Source of the DNA: Capsicum annuum
Taxonomy: Eukaryota > Streptophyta > Magnoliopsida > Solanales > Solanaceae
DNA length: 64,000 bases
Direction: 5' to 3'
Assembly: GCF_002878395.1 (NCBI RefSeq)
Contig: NC_061120.1
Coordinates: 95,259,175-95,323,174, forward strand
In this document: positions 11,632 to 22,735 of the stretch, piece by piece
Layout of the letters: every line of letters starts with the position of its first letter
Position numbering within the stretch: position 1 is the stretch's first letter
The notes under the pieces: model-generated
Seen by the model: the letters and a program-made list of their open reading frames with translations, nothing else
Databases searched by the model: none
What the model was told of the DNA's origin: nothing
Position numbers and translations under genes: made by a program

Positions 11632-12666
11632 CTACCCAAATCTTATGCCCAGTAAAGTCACAACACAAGATCGGTATACTCGATCCACCACTAAAGAGTC
11701 TCTACGGGGTAGATACACAATAGTCACATCAAGGGGATCAGAAGCAAAATCAGAACCTGAAGCAAAATATGCAGATACATAGAAAAAAGTCAATCTCAAA
11801 TCAAATAACATAGATGAAAATTTGAAACAAACAGGGACGATACCTATGATGACGACATCGGAAGCCTCTGTCTTTAGCCTGGAAGGTATAGCATAGAACT
11901 GACCATGTCCACCACCTAATTCGGTAGTCTCTCGACTACTATCACGGACACTACTACCTCTGCCTCTCCCAACTCTAGTAGAGTCCCTATCTCTCACAAC
12001 CGATATAGGAGTAACTCTAAAATCATGGTGGGGATAATCCTTGGCCGAATGACTAATCTCACCACACACATAACAAATCTTGAAATCTCCTCGACGACGC
12101 ACCCTCTTGGGACCTTCCTAAGATGGTCGAGGATTAAACCCAATCATCTTCGCCTGATCCACTATACTCTAAAATAATGCCCCATATACTACCATCTGAG
12201 TCGTGGCTCGCTGAAGAGAAATATCCAACCTTTTTACACACTTCTGAATCTTCTCAGACTCGATGACAATACTGACATAAGAATATCTAGACAAGGCAAG
12301 AAAACATGCCTCATACTCCACAAAAATCATGGAGCCTTGCTGCAAGCGATCAAAATAATCTCTCATCTAATCTCTCAAACTGAAAAGCACACATCTGTCC
12401 AAAAAGGCTTCTGTAAACTGATTCCAAGTCATCTCTAGCAAACCAAGAGGTCGGCAACCAATAAGTGACCTTCACCAATCTCTGGACGTATCTCTAAACC
12501 TGTAAGTAGTATAAGCAACCCCATGCGACTCAAGCCATCCAAGGTTATGCAACCTTTCACGATAATCAATCAAGAACTCATAGACATCATTGCTTATAAC
12601 ACCACTGAACCTATGAGGATCTAAATGAGTGAATCTCTCAAACCACTTCTAATACTTGGAAGACAT
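11632..12666 (-). pseudogene. Element B gag and protease remnant
   Basis: A minus-strand ATG at 12666 begins a gag frame with FERFTHLDPHRFSG and WNQFTEAFLDR. It is broken once near 12366, then continues through FVEYEACFLALSRY. A CCHC knuckle (CYVCGEISHSAKDYP, last Cys changed to Tyr) lies near 12030-12080. A Gly/Arg-rich linker is followed by the protease start MLFDLRLTFFYVS (about 11800), where the usual FDPGSTYSYVS has lost Pro and Gly. The protease would not fold or cleave normally. Confidence 0.8.
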
Positions 12667-12968
12667 AATTATACTCATAATAGTAAGAGTCATAGTGAAT
12701 CTGGATGGCTGAGATCCCACCTAAGGAGATAACACAGACGAAAGTTGAACTCCTGGTATCAGAATACCATACTAAGATATAGGCTCAGAAAATAGTGAAA
12801 CACAATTTAGAACACTAGGTATGAAAGATCCGCATGATGAGGAACAAAATAAGGAAAATATCCTAAAGACATCTTATAGCCTCTCAAAGATAGATATGGA
12901 CATCTATGTACTGATCCATGAGACTTTAATAGACACCTCGTTCTTACACTATTGAATAAACCTATCTG

Positions 12969-12980
12969 CTCTAATACCAA
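12969..12980 (-). other. Primer binding site of element B
   Basis: On the minus strand TGGTATTAGAGC follows two to three bases after the LTR end TGACA. It differs from the initiator-tRNA-Met site by one base. It fixes the orientation and the inner LTR edge at 12983. Confidence 0.75.
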
Positions 12981-12982
12981 TT

Positions 12983-15791
12983 TGTCATTACCCAAAAACT
13001 AAGGGTCATGACGGTGTTGTTGCGGCAAGCTTTGAAAAGTAAGTCTATCACCCAAACTGATATAAAATAAAAGATAATACAAAAACTCAAGGCAAGACCC
13101 CTAGAACAGAGTCGAACCACACTTATATATAGTAAAAGTGGAAACATAATCAAGATACAAAACCAAATTCCAAAACCTAGTGTCATAGTGTAAGAACCAC
13201 TAATACAACTAAAAGTTACAATATACATAGGATATCCAAAAACGAACAAACTTTGTCTCTGAATACAATAAGACATAGTCTAGATAAGAAAAGGTAGTGG
13301 CCAATTCTGGATGCATAGATTAACCTCTATCTCTAATAGACTCCAAATTCTACTTGAATCGGCTATTTGTGTGGCACACTCATACTTGGATCTGCACTAA
13401 AAGATCACAATAGGGATGAGTATGGATCACTTGTACACAGTAGGTATCATAGGCCGACTGAATAAAGTAAAAATAAAGAGTATAATCACAAACTATGGGC
13501 ACATCACCTACAATCAGAAAATGTACCAAATAGTAGCCCACATCGTCTCTACTAATAGTTTTGCTATATACACTTATAACAACAACAGGTAGGGGAAAGA
13601 AGAACAAGTATATAGACTTCTAATACAAGTACAAGAAGATAGAGCAAATGGACAGATATCAAGTCATAAATAGAAATACAATCACAGAATAAGTACAATG
13701 AACGGAACATAATAAAGATGATGATGATGTATGAGGTCATCGCACAACCTCCGTATACACCTACCAAGCTCAGCTATAGATGTAAAAACCATGCAAGGTT
13801 CATCAAACCACACCTATAGGACTCATCTACAAATGTAGGACTCATGGAGGGTTCGTCAACCCGTATATAACAAATATTTGTGACTTCTCTCTGGCACATC
13901 CCTCAAAGATGGTCTATAAAATTCAATATCCAGTACCAATATCTATGACTCCTCTCCAGCACATCCCTTAAAGAGGGTTTACAATGATGCACAAGCCGAT
14001 GTTTCCAATATTCCCAGTGTTTTTAATTTTTTCAGTATTTTCACGGTGGTACTAATGTTTTATGATCACATATATGACATAAGACACAAATCAAGCACAA
14101 CATACAACAATAACAGGTGTATAAAGTATAAGATGCAATGAGAATGATGATACAATGCTCACCTACCAAAATAAGAATAACCAATATGCAATCAATATAC
14201 CAACCATATGAGCCAAGAATCACTCAATCCACCAAACATTCATGATCCAATATAATTCACAATCATCAAGTAGAACATACAAGAAAAATGTCATTGATAC
14301 TACATAATTCCTAAAATCTAGGATTTTCCCTCTAAAAAAGGGGTAACCAAACATACATATATCAATACCAGGCTAACAACATATAAAACTCCACGCGATC
14401 ACACATAGCAATTAATGTCTCAAACCACCAAATATTGTCCACATAGGCCTTCACACAGGCGCATAAATTACCTAAAAATATTTTTCATGATGCGACCCCA
14501 TACCCATAGCATGCTCTTACATTATTATTAACTATCCAATCTAGTCTGAAGAAAGTTAAGCCATAACCAACCTAGAATGTCAAAAACTGAATCAATTAAC
14601 CTTCTACACAGAGCTTTTCCTTCATGAATGACCTGGAATCAACTAAAACATACAATATAGAATCTATTCGTTAAAAAAAATCAACGATACCTATATTGCC
14701 TTGTTTTGAGTTAGGGTAAAAAATGGACCCCCAATCAAATTTTCAAAAAATAAGGATAGAATTAGAATTTTAGTCCAAAAACATATTTTCCAAGACTAAA
14801 GAAATTCATAAAAGAAAACTCAAGTGAAAACGGAGTAAACTTGGGGTTTGAATCGAAGAAATGATAATTTGGACCTTTTGAAATAAAACTCCCAAATTTG
14901 ACCATTAAATCCACGATTAAACAAGAGTTAAATGATAGAATCGAAGAAAAATAGTTGAAATAGGAGTTTTGGAGCTTACCCAAGCTTAGAAACAGAAGAA
15001 AATACTCAAAAACTTCATCCCAAGCTCCAAGTTATAAAAATGGTGAAGAAAATCGATAAAAAAAAATTTATACCCAAGTGTCAGGTGCTGCTAAAGAGGT
15101 CAAGTGATCGCTTTAGCGGTACTCGCTTAGCGTGTCAATCCTCTAAAGCGAACAAGGGCCGCTTTAGTGCCTTCCAATAAAACAGATTAGGGCCACTAAA
15201 GCACCCTTGCCCAGCTGGTAGCGGGCCGTTAAAGCGACCAAGTGGCGCTTTAACGCACGCCGCCAAAGCGACGAAAGTGGTGCTCTAGCGGTTGCACTAG
15301 CTGTGGAGCCACAGACCCTCGAAATTCATCCAAAGTTCCGAGTACGCAAACAAACTATGCTACCCCACTAAATTTGATGCTTCAGACTCAATGGCGATAT
15401 CAAATTTTTGAAAAAAAATATTGTTTTCACATAATTGACACCCAAGACCTATTTTCTCCACTTTTCAAATAGAGAATGAAAATGAGATATAAAAGTCGTA
15501 AAGCCACACCAATTATGTTACCAACCTAAAATCGACGTTTTAGATCTGCTGATGCAATCCGTGTTTTCATCCGGCGCACAGATCAATAAATATTGACTAA
15601 AGTCAACTATAAGGCTTTTCAAGCCATCAAAAATCACAAACTCACACAAATCACACTAAAATGTATTGGGAACCATACCAATCATCTCCATACTCCAGAA
15701 TTACAACAATGCAACCACAGATAGGAATAAAATAGTCAAATCATACAGAAATAAATATTTCTTACAAATCACCAAAAGTCAGGTCATTACA
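12983..15791 (-). repeat. Element B 5' LTR (2.8 kb)
   Basis: On the minus strand the segment begins TGTAATGACC (15791) and ends GGGTAATGACA (12983), so it has the TG...CA ends of an LTR and abuts a primer site. The second LTR is not in the window. The ends share a near-inverted TGTAATGAC/GTAATGACA pattern. Many minus-strand open frames of 60-100 codons lie inside, with aromatic-rich, low-information translations typical of chance frames in AT-rich DNA. Confidence 0.75.
15075..15315 (-). repeat. CpG-rich imperfect repeat block in LTR B
   Basis: Inside an otherwise AT-rich LTR, 240 bases hold repeated variants of CGCTTTAGCGG, GCTAAAGCG and CGCTTTAGTG. It lies about 480-715 bases from the LTR start, that is, in the U3 part. 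The units are partly self-complementary. Similar but not homologous CpG blocks occur in the LTRs of element F and of the array. Confidence 0.55.
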
Positions 15792-15899
15792 AAAATCTTA
15801 ATCCATCCATTCTTGTGACTCTTTATGCAACACCAACGATAAAGACAACATTATTGTCTCCTCTCACATTTGGTTGTATCTTATAGGTAAATTAGTCAA

Positions 15900-16068
15900 G
15901 TTTGGTGATTTTAACAATTTTTAAAAATGGAGGTATAAAATTATATTTAAAAATTCTTTTCAAAAGTCTAAACAAAATTTTCAAAAAGACGTAGTCAAAC
16001 ACAACTCTAACTCCAACTTCAACTCCAATTTCAACTCCAACTCCAAAAAATTGTAGTGTTCATGGCCA
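15900..16068. mobile_element. Probable MITE, same family as 17408-17596
   Basis: The right end (CCAAAAAATTGTAGTGTTCATGG) mirrors the start of the element at 17408. The left end TTTGGTGATTTTAACAATTT resembles the other terminus. The middle carries an expanded 'aactccaacttc' hexamer-like run at 16008-16046, which is much shorter in the other copy. Boundaries are approximate and no target duplication is clear. Confidence 0.45.
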
Positions 16069-16171
16069 GATGCCCACAGTCATCTCCACACCAGAGATTT
16101 TAGTTCTAGTTGTTCTATTTATCCTCAGTAATTTGAGCTTTTGCTAGCACAAGAAAATTATGTTCTAATTA

Positions 16172-16682
16172 GCACTTTCTCTATGTCAATTTATGTATCA
16201 CAATTTAAATTTTGAGAGTTAATTTTTTTATTTAGACTTACATTTGGTCAAAATTTTAAAATATAAAATTACATAATCCATTCGTTAGATTTTACTTGTC
16301 ACATTTTGACTTGACATATTCATTAAGAAAAATAATTAATAACATATTAATTTACCATAGTACCCCTGTTAAATGATGTTTACATTGTGCCTTGAACTAA
16401 ATTTAGGAAAAAAAATAATTAATACTAAGGGTAAAATAAAAAAAAAGTTTTCTTTTCTTAATATGTCAAAATGACAAGTAAAAGTAGAAATACAATTAAA
16501 AAATTAGTAACAAGTAAAAGCGAACGAGGAAATATAAAAAAAAACTACATAAAATATATCTTAGGTAGTCATAATAATTCATAATTCAAAAGATTTATAA
16601 AACATACAAAAATTTATAATTTTAAAAAAATTATTTAACTCTCAAAATTAAAAAAATATCACGTAAATTGAAACGGAAAAAA
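16172..16682. mobile_element. Stowaway-like MITE (outer copy, interrupted)
   Basis: The left end (CTATGTCAATTTATG...TTTTGAGAGTTAA) and the reverse complement of the right end (TTCCGTTTCAATTTACG...TTTTGAGAGTTAA) are long imperfect inverted repeats. They are flanked by TA at 16170-16171 and 16683-16684. This matches the CTCCGTTTCAATTTATG class of Tc1/mariner-derived MITEs. It is split by a second MITE at 16276-16532. Confidence 0.65.
16276..16532. mobile_element. Stowaway-like MITE inserted in another MITE
   Basis: Its ends are ATCCATTCGTTAGATTTTAC and the complementary AGTAAAAGCGAACGAGGAAA. They are flanked by TA at 16274-16275 and 16533-16534. It belongs to the same family as the element at 24615-24875, in reverse orientation, sharing the TGACAAGTAAAAGC terminus. 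Confidence 0.7.
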
Positions 16683-16684
16683 TA

Positions 16685-17407
16685 ATAAATTTGGTCAAAG
16701 GTTATAGTATTTCAAAGACTTGTATTCAACATTGTTACGTGCGCCATCATCACGTTGGGAAAATGTTTAAAATAAAGTTAATTAATAGAAAAATCATACA
16801 AGTTGCTGCTGATAAAAAACAAAATGGTGGATGCCAGATGATAAGCACTGACATTAAGATATGTGACACTGCTTATTACTATTGTACTTTTTTGTGTTAA
16901 CTAGCTCGGGAAGAAAAATACAATCCATGAATCAAGTAGCTGATTATTCAAAGTTTATGAGGTATTGCTTTGCGATTCCCTTTTCACTTTGATAATGAAA
17001 TTGGACTTCAACATCGATCCGACCTACCAGATTTTGATATCCCCTAATCAAAAGTGACTGCTTGAGGTCAATATCCTCTTCTTTATTCAAGTTGCATCGT
17101 CTTATCTTTTTGGATTTGATCATTGTCTCTGCTAGTCAATTAAAGAATGGAACCAATGATTATGCACGCGTCCAAAAAAAAAAAAAAAACTTGAGTTGCC
17201 GTACCCTACTTATAATTTAACACTTTGCTGTCATCCATCTTCAGATCGATCGCTACTTCATAAGCGTGAGTTGTCCTTAGGAATAGAATAACCTTTTGCC
17301 TACTACTTTCTTATAAAGGTAATTTATCATATTATTCTTTCAATATAATAAATTTAATATTTTAAAAAATTCATTAGATAATAAATTAATTTAATGCTAA
17401 AACCTTA
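16685..17407. other. AT-rich intergenic DNA, no gene seen
   Basis: No domain, LTR or inverted-repeat structure was recognised. A 69-codon plus frame at 16691-16900 has no recognisable motif. An A-run of about 16 lies at 17176-17191. Confidence 0.5.
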
Positions 17408-17596
17408 TTTGGCCATGAAAATTATAATTTTTTGGAATTGAAGTTGGACTTGAAGTTGTGTTTAACCATGAATATAAATTATAGTTGTTTTTAAAATTTT
17501 GTGAGAGAAGTAGGAGCGAAAAAAGTGAAAACAAATAACTTGTTTTCACTTTTTCAAATACAATGCTAAATTATATTTAAAATTTTCATGACCAAA
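17408..17596. mobile_element. MITE with TTTGG(C/T)CATGAAAATT termini
   Basis: The left end TTTGGCCATGAAAATTATAA pairs with the reverse complement of the right end, TTTGGTCATGAAAATTTTAA. The interior has an inverted pair around GTGAAAACAAATAAC/TTGTTTTCAC near 17526-17557. At about 189 bp without coding capacity it is a typical MITE. The target duplication is not clear, so the superfamily is unassigned. Confidence 0.6.
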
Positions 17597-18357
17597 CACA
17601 TACTTTTTTTCACTAAAGTAAAATAATTTATTGAAAAAAAGTAAAAAACTCTCATGGTCAACCGGCTACTAAGGGTATAATGGATAGAAACAAATAAATT
17701 ATCTATTGATTTTACAAATTGAACAAGTATTGTTGGACATTGCAAAACAAAAAATAGACAAATAAAAATAAACCAAAAGGGTTAGAAGTTAAAAACACAG
17801 ATTTTTGTTTTCCTTCTTTTTTATTGGAAGAAGCCTAAATTTAACATATTCGAACAGATAATATACATTTTTTTTTACATTAATTAGTGCTCTTAAATTT
17901 TTTATTGTACTAGCTTAATGTACGTGCACGTGTATCTTATGTTAATTAGTAAATAGTAAATAGTAAAATTATATATAAGAAGCAGAAAATTATTAAAAAA
18001 AATAGCAATTGACCCAAATATGTTAATTAGTGTCTATAGCACTAAAAATATGAGATATTTCTAACAAGTCCAAGTCGAAGATGAGTTTCTTACAATTCAA
18101 GTAAAAAAATAAAAAGGAAATCTAGCTCATAAACTAAAATTCTGCAACTAAAATAGATACTCATTAACATAAAGGAAGTTGAAAGTTCTCGAAACTTTGA
18201 CCTAAACTATCCAGGTCTATATTTAATCTCATGCAATCGAGATCAATGTCCTTTTTAGTGTTTTTTTTTTTGCTTACTAAAATAATGAAATTATTTAAAA
18301 TTTTCATTAGATGTCAAAAGTAAAGTCTATAAACAACATTTGGCAAAGTTTACCTTA
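17597..18357. other. AT-rich intergenic DNA
   Basis: No gene or element end could be supported. A short palindromic ACGTGCACGT lies near 17931. Confidence 0.5.
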
Positions 18358-19025
18358 TTAAATAAAGGCAAAATGACCTTCTGGACCCCTGTAATATGTT
18401 GGTTTTGTAAGTTGGACACTTCTACTTACATGTTTGTCATCTGGACCCCTGAATCCACTAAAAAACAATATTTTAAACCCTTTTTTGGTGAGTGTAACAC
18501 ACTCTGCCCCACGTCAGCTGTCATGTCAGTTGCCATGCCTGCCACGTCATCTACCACGTCATTTAAAAAAATATAAAAAATATTACATTAAATCCAAGTC
18601 ATTTTTAAAATGCTACACAACAAATTAAATATTAAAATTAATTTAATTAAATAAGAAAAATTTATAAATTGTAGAAAAATTTGAATAATTATTTTTTATT
18701 TTTGCTCACAAATTAAACATCAAATCCATTGCAAATAATTAAAATTCTTCTCCAACTAATTTAAATTTTTAACTATAAATTCATATATACAAACATAATA
18801 AATTTTTTATTTTTAAATTTGAATATTTTTAAAAAATTCACAAAAAATTTAATTTTTTCAAGCGAAATTCACTAATTTTTTTCAATATTCACTATCACTC
18901 ACTTTCAATTTAAATTTAAATTTTAATCCCAAAAAAATAAAAAAATTTTAAATTTAAATTTTAATTAAAAAATGAAAAGAATTGAATTGAGAGGAAAAAT
19001 TAAAATAAAAAATAAAAAGTGATCG

Positions 19026-19320
19026 TGTGGGGGGTGAGGGGGTGGAAGAGTGTTGGGGTGGGGTGTGGGGGCTGGAAGGGGATGGAGATGAGGCAGGGAG
19101 GGCTATAGGGGCTGGGGGTGGGGTGGGGAGAGGCTGGGATGGGGTGGAGAGGCTGGAGGTGGGATAGGATGAGGCTGGGTAGGGTGTGAGGGGTGGCGAC
19201 GGGCTAGGGTAGGGATGGGGAAGGGTTGTACGGGTGTTGTGGTGGGGTGAGGGGGTTAAAGGTGGGGTGGGATGGGGCTGGATGGGGTGTGGGGGTGGGG
19301 ACGAGCTGGGCTGGGGAGGG
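19026..19320 (+). repeat. G-rich strand-asymmetric tract in MULE 1
   Basis: For almost 300 bases the plus strand is built from GGGG runs separated by T, A or short CT-containing linkers, with very little C. Degenerate repeats of 'ggctgggatggggtgg' are visible. Dozens of G3-G6 runs give strong G-quadruplex potential on this strand and a C-rich opposite strand. The overlapping 86-codon frame (19234-19494) is a product of composition. Confidence 0.7.
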
Positions 19321-19680
19321 AAAAAATATTTTTATTTTTTTAAAACTTTTAAAAATATTTTAAAAATTTTTAAATATATTTTTAAATTTTTAAAACTATT
19401 TTTAAATTTTAAAAATATTTTTAAATTAAAAAAGATGGAGGGAAAAAAAGGACCCTTTTTAATTTTTTTTTTTAAATTTGTAAAAAAATATTAAAATTAT
19501 TTTTTAAATTTTTTAAAAAAATTTAAAATTATTTTTTAAATTTTAAAATATTTTTAAATTATTTTTAAATTTTAAAAAAATTAAATTATTTTTAAATTTT
19601 TAAAAATATTTTTTAATTTAAAAAGATAGAGGGAAAAAAGGACCCTTTTTTTAAATTTTAATATTTTTAAAAATTATTTT
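19321..19680. repeat. Duplicated A/T-only block in MULE 1
   Basis: The block consists of runs of A and T with 'aaatatttttaaatt' periodicity. A distinctive GAGGGAAAAAAGGACCCTTT segment occurs twice (about 19438-19460 and 19628-19650), showing an imperfect direct duplication of roughly 190 bases. Confidence 0.55.
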
Positions 19681-20790
19681 AATGTAGAATTGGCCAAAAA
19701 TTAACCCTCATTCGCACCCCCATGCGAGTGGCTATACTCTCTTTGTCCTAGTCACCATGACCTTGCCACATAGGCAAGGTCAATGGTCAAAGGGTGAAAA
19801 ATATTGCTTTTTGATGGGTTCAAGGGTTCAGATGACAAACATGTAAGTAGAAGTGTCTAATTTATAAAACCGACATAGTATAGAGATCCAGAAGGTCATT
19901 TTGCCTTAAATAAACCAATAGTTATACACATTTATACATATACTAGTTAGAAGAAGCCAGTAAATCTAGTCTAAATTAATATTATAATAATAACCATATT
20001 AATTAATGTGACATCTTTTGAATTTTAAAATTTAAATAAATTTATTTTTCAAATAATTCTTGCATATATTCTTAAATATTTTAAAGGAAAAATGGCTCAG
20101 TGGACCCCTGTACTATGTCGGTTTTGTAAGTTGAACACTTCTACTTACATGTTTGTCATCTGGACCTTGAACTCATTAAAAATCAACATTTTAAATACTT
20201 TTTTGGTGAGTGTAACACACTCTCCCCACGTCAGCAGCCACGTCTGACACGTCATCTACCATGTCATTTTCAAGTATTGCATGTAATTTCAAGTCATTTT
20301 TTAAATGCTACATAATAAATTTAATATTAAAATTAATTTAATTGAATAAGAAAAATTTATAAATTGTATAAAATTTGAATAATCATATTTTTATTTTTGC
20401 TCACAAATTAAATATCAAATTCATTTCGAATAATTAAAATTCTTCTCCAACGAATTTAAATTTTAACTATAAATTCATATATACAAACATAATGAATTTT
20501 CAATTTTTTAAATTTGAATATCTTTAACAATTTCAAATTTAAATTTTCAACTATAAATTCTAATACACAAACACAATAAATTTAATTAAACATCAAATTT
20601 ATTTCAAATAATTAAAATTTTCTCCAATTAATTTAAAATTTTAACTATAAATTCACTTACACAAACATAATAAATTTTTAATTTTTATTTAAATATTTTT
20701 AACAATTTGTAAAAGTTACAAAATTAATCCTAAACAAAATGAAAAATTTAAATTGTGAAAGTGAATAAAAAAATTTAAAAATTAAAACAA

Positions 20791-21035
20791 CAATTACAGC
20801 AAAGACCCTCTTGAGGGATATATATAATTTTTTTTTTTTACAATGAACAATAACAACAAATCAACCACGGCAAAATTTTTCTTTTTTGACAATGAACAAC
20901 AACAACAAATCAACCATAGCAAAGACCCTCTTAAGGGATATATATAATTTTTTTTTTTACAATGAACAACAACAACAAATTAACCATGACAATTTTTTTT
21001 TTTGACAATGAACAACAACAAATTAACCACAGCAA
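20791..21035 (+). repeat. Tandem repeats inside MULE 2
   Basis: Units beginning CAATGAACAACAACAACAAA recur at about 20841, 20890, 20961 and 21007. Two contain an extra AAGACCCTCTT(A/G)AGGGATATATA segment with an internal near-palindrome. Each unit ends in a T-run of variable length. The arrangement alternates short (about 47) and long (about 70) units. Confidence 0.7.
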
Positions 21036-21323
21036 AGGCATCTTACTTTTTTGGGAGAATTTAGGATATATGATGATGAAAAAAAAAAGACGAAGAGAGA
21101 TCCTTGGGGTTGTGGGGATAGGGGCGTTAATGATGATGGTCATGGCAGCCATGGTTGGATTGGGGGACGGGGGTGAAGGGTGGCAAGCATTGAAGTTTGG
21201 GTTCTTAGTTGATGTGTTTTGATAAACTTAAAGAGGAGAATGGACCAACTGATGTACTACAATTTGGCTGATGTTCGTTGAATTGCTATGTTCCGTCGAC
21301 AGAACGGATGGGCCATGAGAGCA

Positions 21324-21544
21324 TTAAGGCTGCTCAGCAGGATTGTTGTCTTCCTTGATCTCCTCTGCTCCACCAATCTCTTTCTCTGGTTCATCATTAA
21401 TATAAAATCGATAATTGGAAGTGGAATTGGATTTTGAAGTAGACGTGCAAAAGTAAATGCTTTTTTCAACAACTATCCATGGACTAAAAATGACACCATT
21501 GTCTCTGTTTTCAACTGCAGTGAAGCCAATCCATGTAATTGAGT
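21324..21544 (-). pseudogene. Possible captured coding exon in MULE 2
   Basis: On the minus strand a frame of about 73 codons is open from a stop near 21545 to a TAA at 21324-21326. It has balanced, coding-like composition: an ITWIGF start, a SPWIVVEKSIYFC stretch and an acidic EPEKEIGGAEE tail. A TTCACTGCAG splice-acceptor-like string lies inside it. Its GC content is higher than the surroundings. I do not recognise the family. It may be a gene fragment picked up by the transposon (Pack-MULE behaviour) or a chance frame. Confidence 0.3.
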
Positions 21545-21940
21545 ATCATGTGAATCAAACTTAGCTAATGATGGGAAGCGGGAAAGAAAGAGAAACTGCT
21601 TTCATCGACAATCCATGAACTGTGAATGGAAGTATTGGGATGCACATAAGGTGTTTGATGAAAGTTGTAGAAGAGATATTTTTTTTTAAATTTTCTTTTA
21701 ATTATTTTAATATAAAATTAACCAAAAATTGATTCCACTTACACTTAGGCGCGTGTCTACATGCTTCTTGTCCTAGTCAGCCATTTTAATGCCACATAGG
21801 TTCGGTCAACGGTGAAACAGTTTAAAATGTTGCTTTTTAGTGGGTTTAAGGGTTCAGATGACATACATGTAAGTAGGAGTATCCACATTACAAAATGGAC
21901 ATAGTACAAGGGTCCATTGAACCATTTTGCCTATTTTAAA

Positions 21941-22289
21941 TTATCAATTATTGTGATTTATTATTCAAACATATAATTTTATTTCAAAAATCTAATTCCT
22001 GATCAAAATTGAACTCTACAAATGTATAAATTAATAAAGAGTGTGAAAAAAAAATCGATGGGTCTATATTACTATTTTTTAGATAACACAGGCTTAATAT
22101 AAGTTAATTTTTTATTTCAATTTATGCAACACAAATATAATTTGTAATTTTCAAATAGTATATATTTCTCTACTCGTCCAAACTTTTGTGATATTGATAG
22201 CCAGTTATATTTTTAAAATAGTTTAAGTTTTTAATTATTGTGATTTATAAAACTTTTTCTTCTATTTCAATTTAAGTGACGTAGTGCTT
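21941..22289. other. AT-rich spacer with MITE-end-like fragments
   Basis: Two fragments similar to Stowaway ends (TTTCAATTTATGCAAC near 22115 and TTTCAATTTAAGTGACGTAG near 22266) occur without matched partners. Nothing else was recognised. Confidence 0.35.
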
Positions 22290-22735
22290 AGATGACCATA
22301 ATAATTAATTAGAGGTGATGTAGTAAAATCACGATTGGAGCAGCGAAACAAACATGTCTTAAATGACCCACAATAACTAATTAGAAGTTATATAACAAAA
22401 TTACTATAAAAATACTTGTGAAATAAATTTTAGTGGTCGTCATATAAGACGTGAAATTAATCTAAAATATCAAGAGTTAACTTATCATTTTATATCTATT
22501 TTATTTTTTAATTAAATATTATTTTTAAAAATATTTAGATGACTTATAATAATTAATTAGGGTGATATATAGTAAAATTACGACTGAATCAACTGAAGCA
22601 GACATGTCATAAATGCCTATTTTTAATTTAATATTATTAATTTTTTAATATATAAATAACTTATAATAATTAATTAGGGGTGATATAGTAAAATCACGAA
22701 GCAAGTAACTGAAGTAGGCATGTCGATGGAGAGCT
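22290..22735. repeat. Dispersed direct repeats, three to four copies
   Basis: A unit of about 80 bases occurs near 22290-22360, 22539-22616 and 22649-22732. It contains ATAATAATTAATTAG, then GGTGATATAGTAAAATCACGA, then a G-rich stretch ending ACATGTC. A weaker partial copy lies near 22363-22412. The last copy is followed by CTCTTATATAATAAGAG, a perfect inverted repeat. Together they look like sub-repeats of one unidentified element. Confidence 0.5.

Larger units (their letters stand above)
10250..15791 (-). mobile_element. Element B: truncated minus-strand Ty3/gypsy element
   Basis: Read on the minus strand, the element runs from a 2.8-kb LTR (15791 down to 12983) through the primer site, gag, protease, RT and the beginning of RNase H. 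The rest of RNase H, integrase and the other LTR are absent here. The gag and protease style differs from element A and from the array at 34133-55449, so it is a separate family. An integrase fragment of the same orientation lies at 1-190, across element A, and may be its 3' remainder. Many stops show that it is inactive. Confidence 0.85.
18367..19905. mobile_element. Non-autonomous Mutator-like element 1 (MULE)
   Basis: Inverted repeats of more than 110 bp begin GGCAAAATGACCTTCTGGA at the left and end TCCAGAAGGTCATTTTGCC at the right. A perfect 9-bp duplication TTAAATAAA lies at 18358-18366 and at 19906-19914. Long inverted ends plus a 9-bp duplication are diagnostic of Mutator-like elements. 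No transposase frame is present. The interior has A/T-rich DNA, a 290-base G-rich tract and a duplicated A/T block. A related element lies 180 bases to the right. Confidence 0.85.
20086..21931. mobile_element. Non-autonomous Mutator-like element 2 (MULE)
   Basis: The ends resemble those of MULE 1: left GGAAAAATGGCTCAGTGGA, right the complement of GGCAAAATGGTTCAATGGA. A perfect 9-bp duplication TATTTTAAA lies at 20077-20085 and 21932-21940. No transposase is present. The interior has AT-rich DNA similar to MULE 1 near the left end, a tandem repeat array at 20791-21035 and a less AT-rich segment at 21050-21660 that may be captured host DNA. Confidence 0.85.

Noticed and set aside
12807..14983. 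Series of minus-strand open frames of 60-101 codons
   Set aside because: They lie inside LTR B, overlap in different frames, lack motifs and have Tyr/Cys/Ile-rich chance composition.
17920..17945. ACGTGCACGT palindrome as a Helitron or promoter element
   Set aside because: No matching Helitron ends or downstream gene were seen.
19234..19494. Gly/Trp-rich 86-codon frame
   Set aside because: A product of the G-rich tract followed by A/T runs in a non-coding MULE.
20962..21222. 86-codon plus frame with a Met/Lys/Gly-rich second half
   Set aside because: The first half is tandem-repeat sequence and no family is recognisable. A captured exon cannot be excluded, but support is weaker than for the minus-strand frame at 21324-21544.
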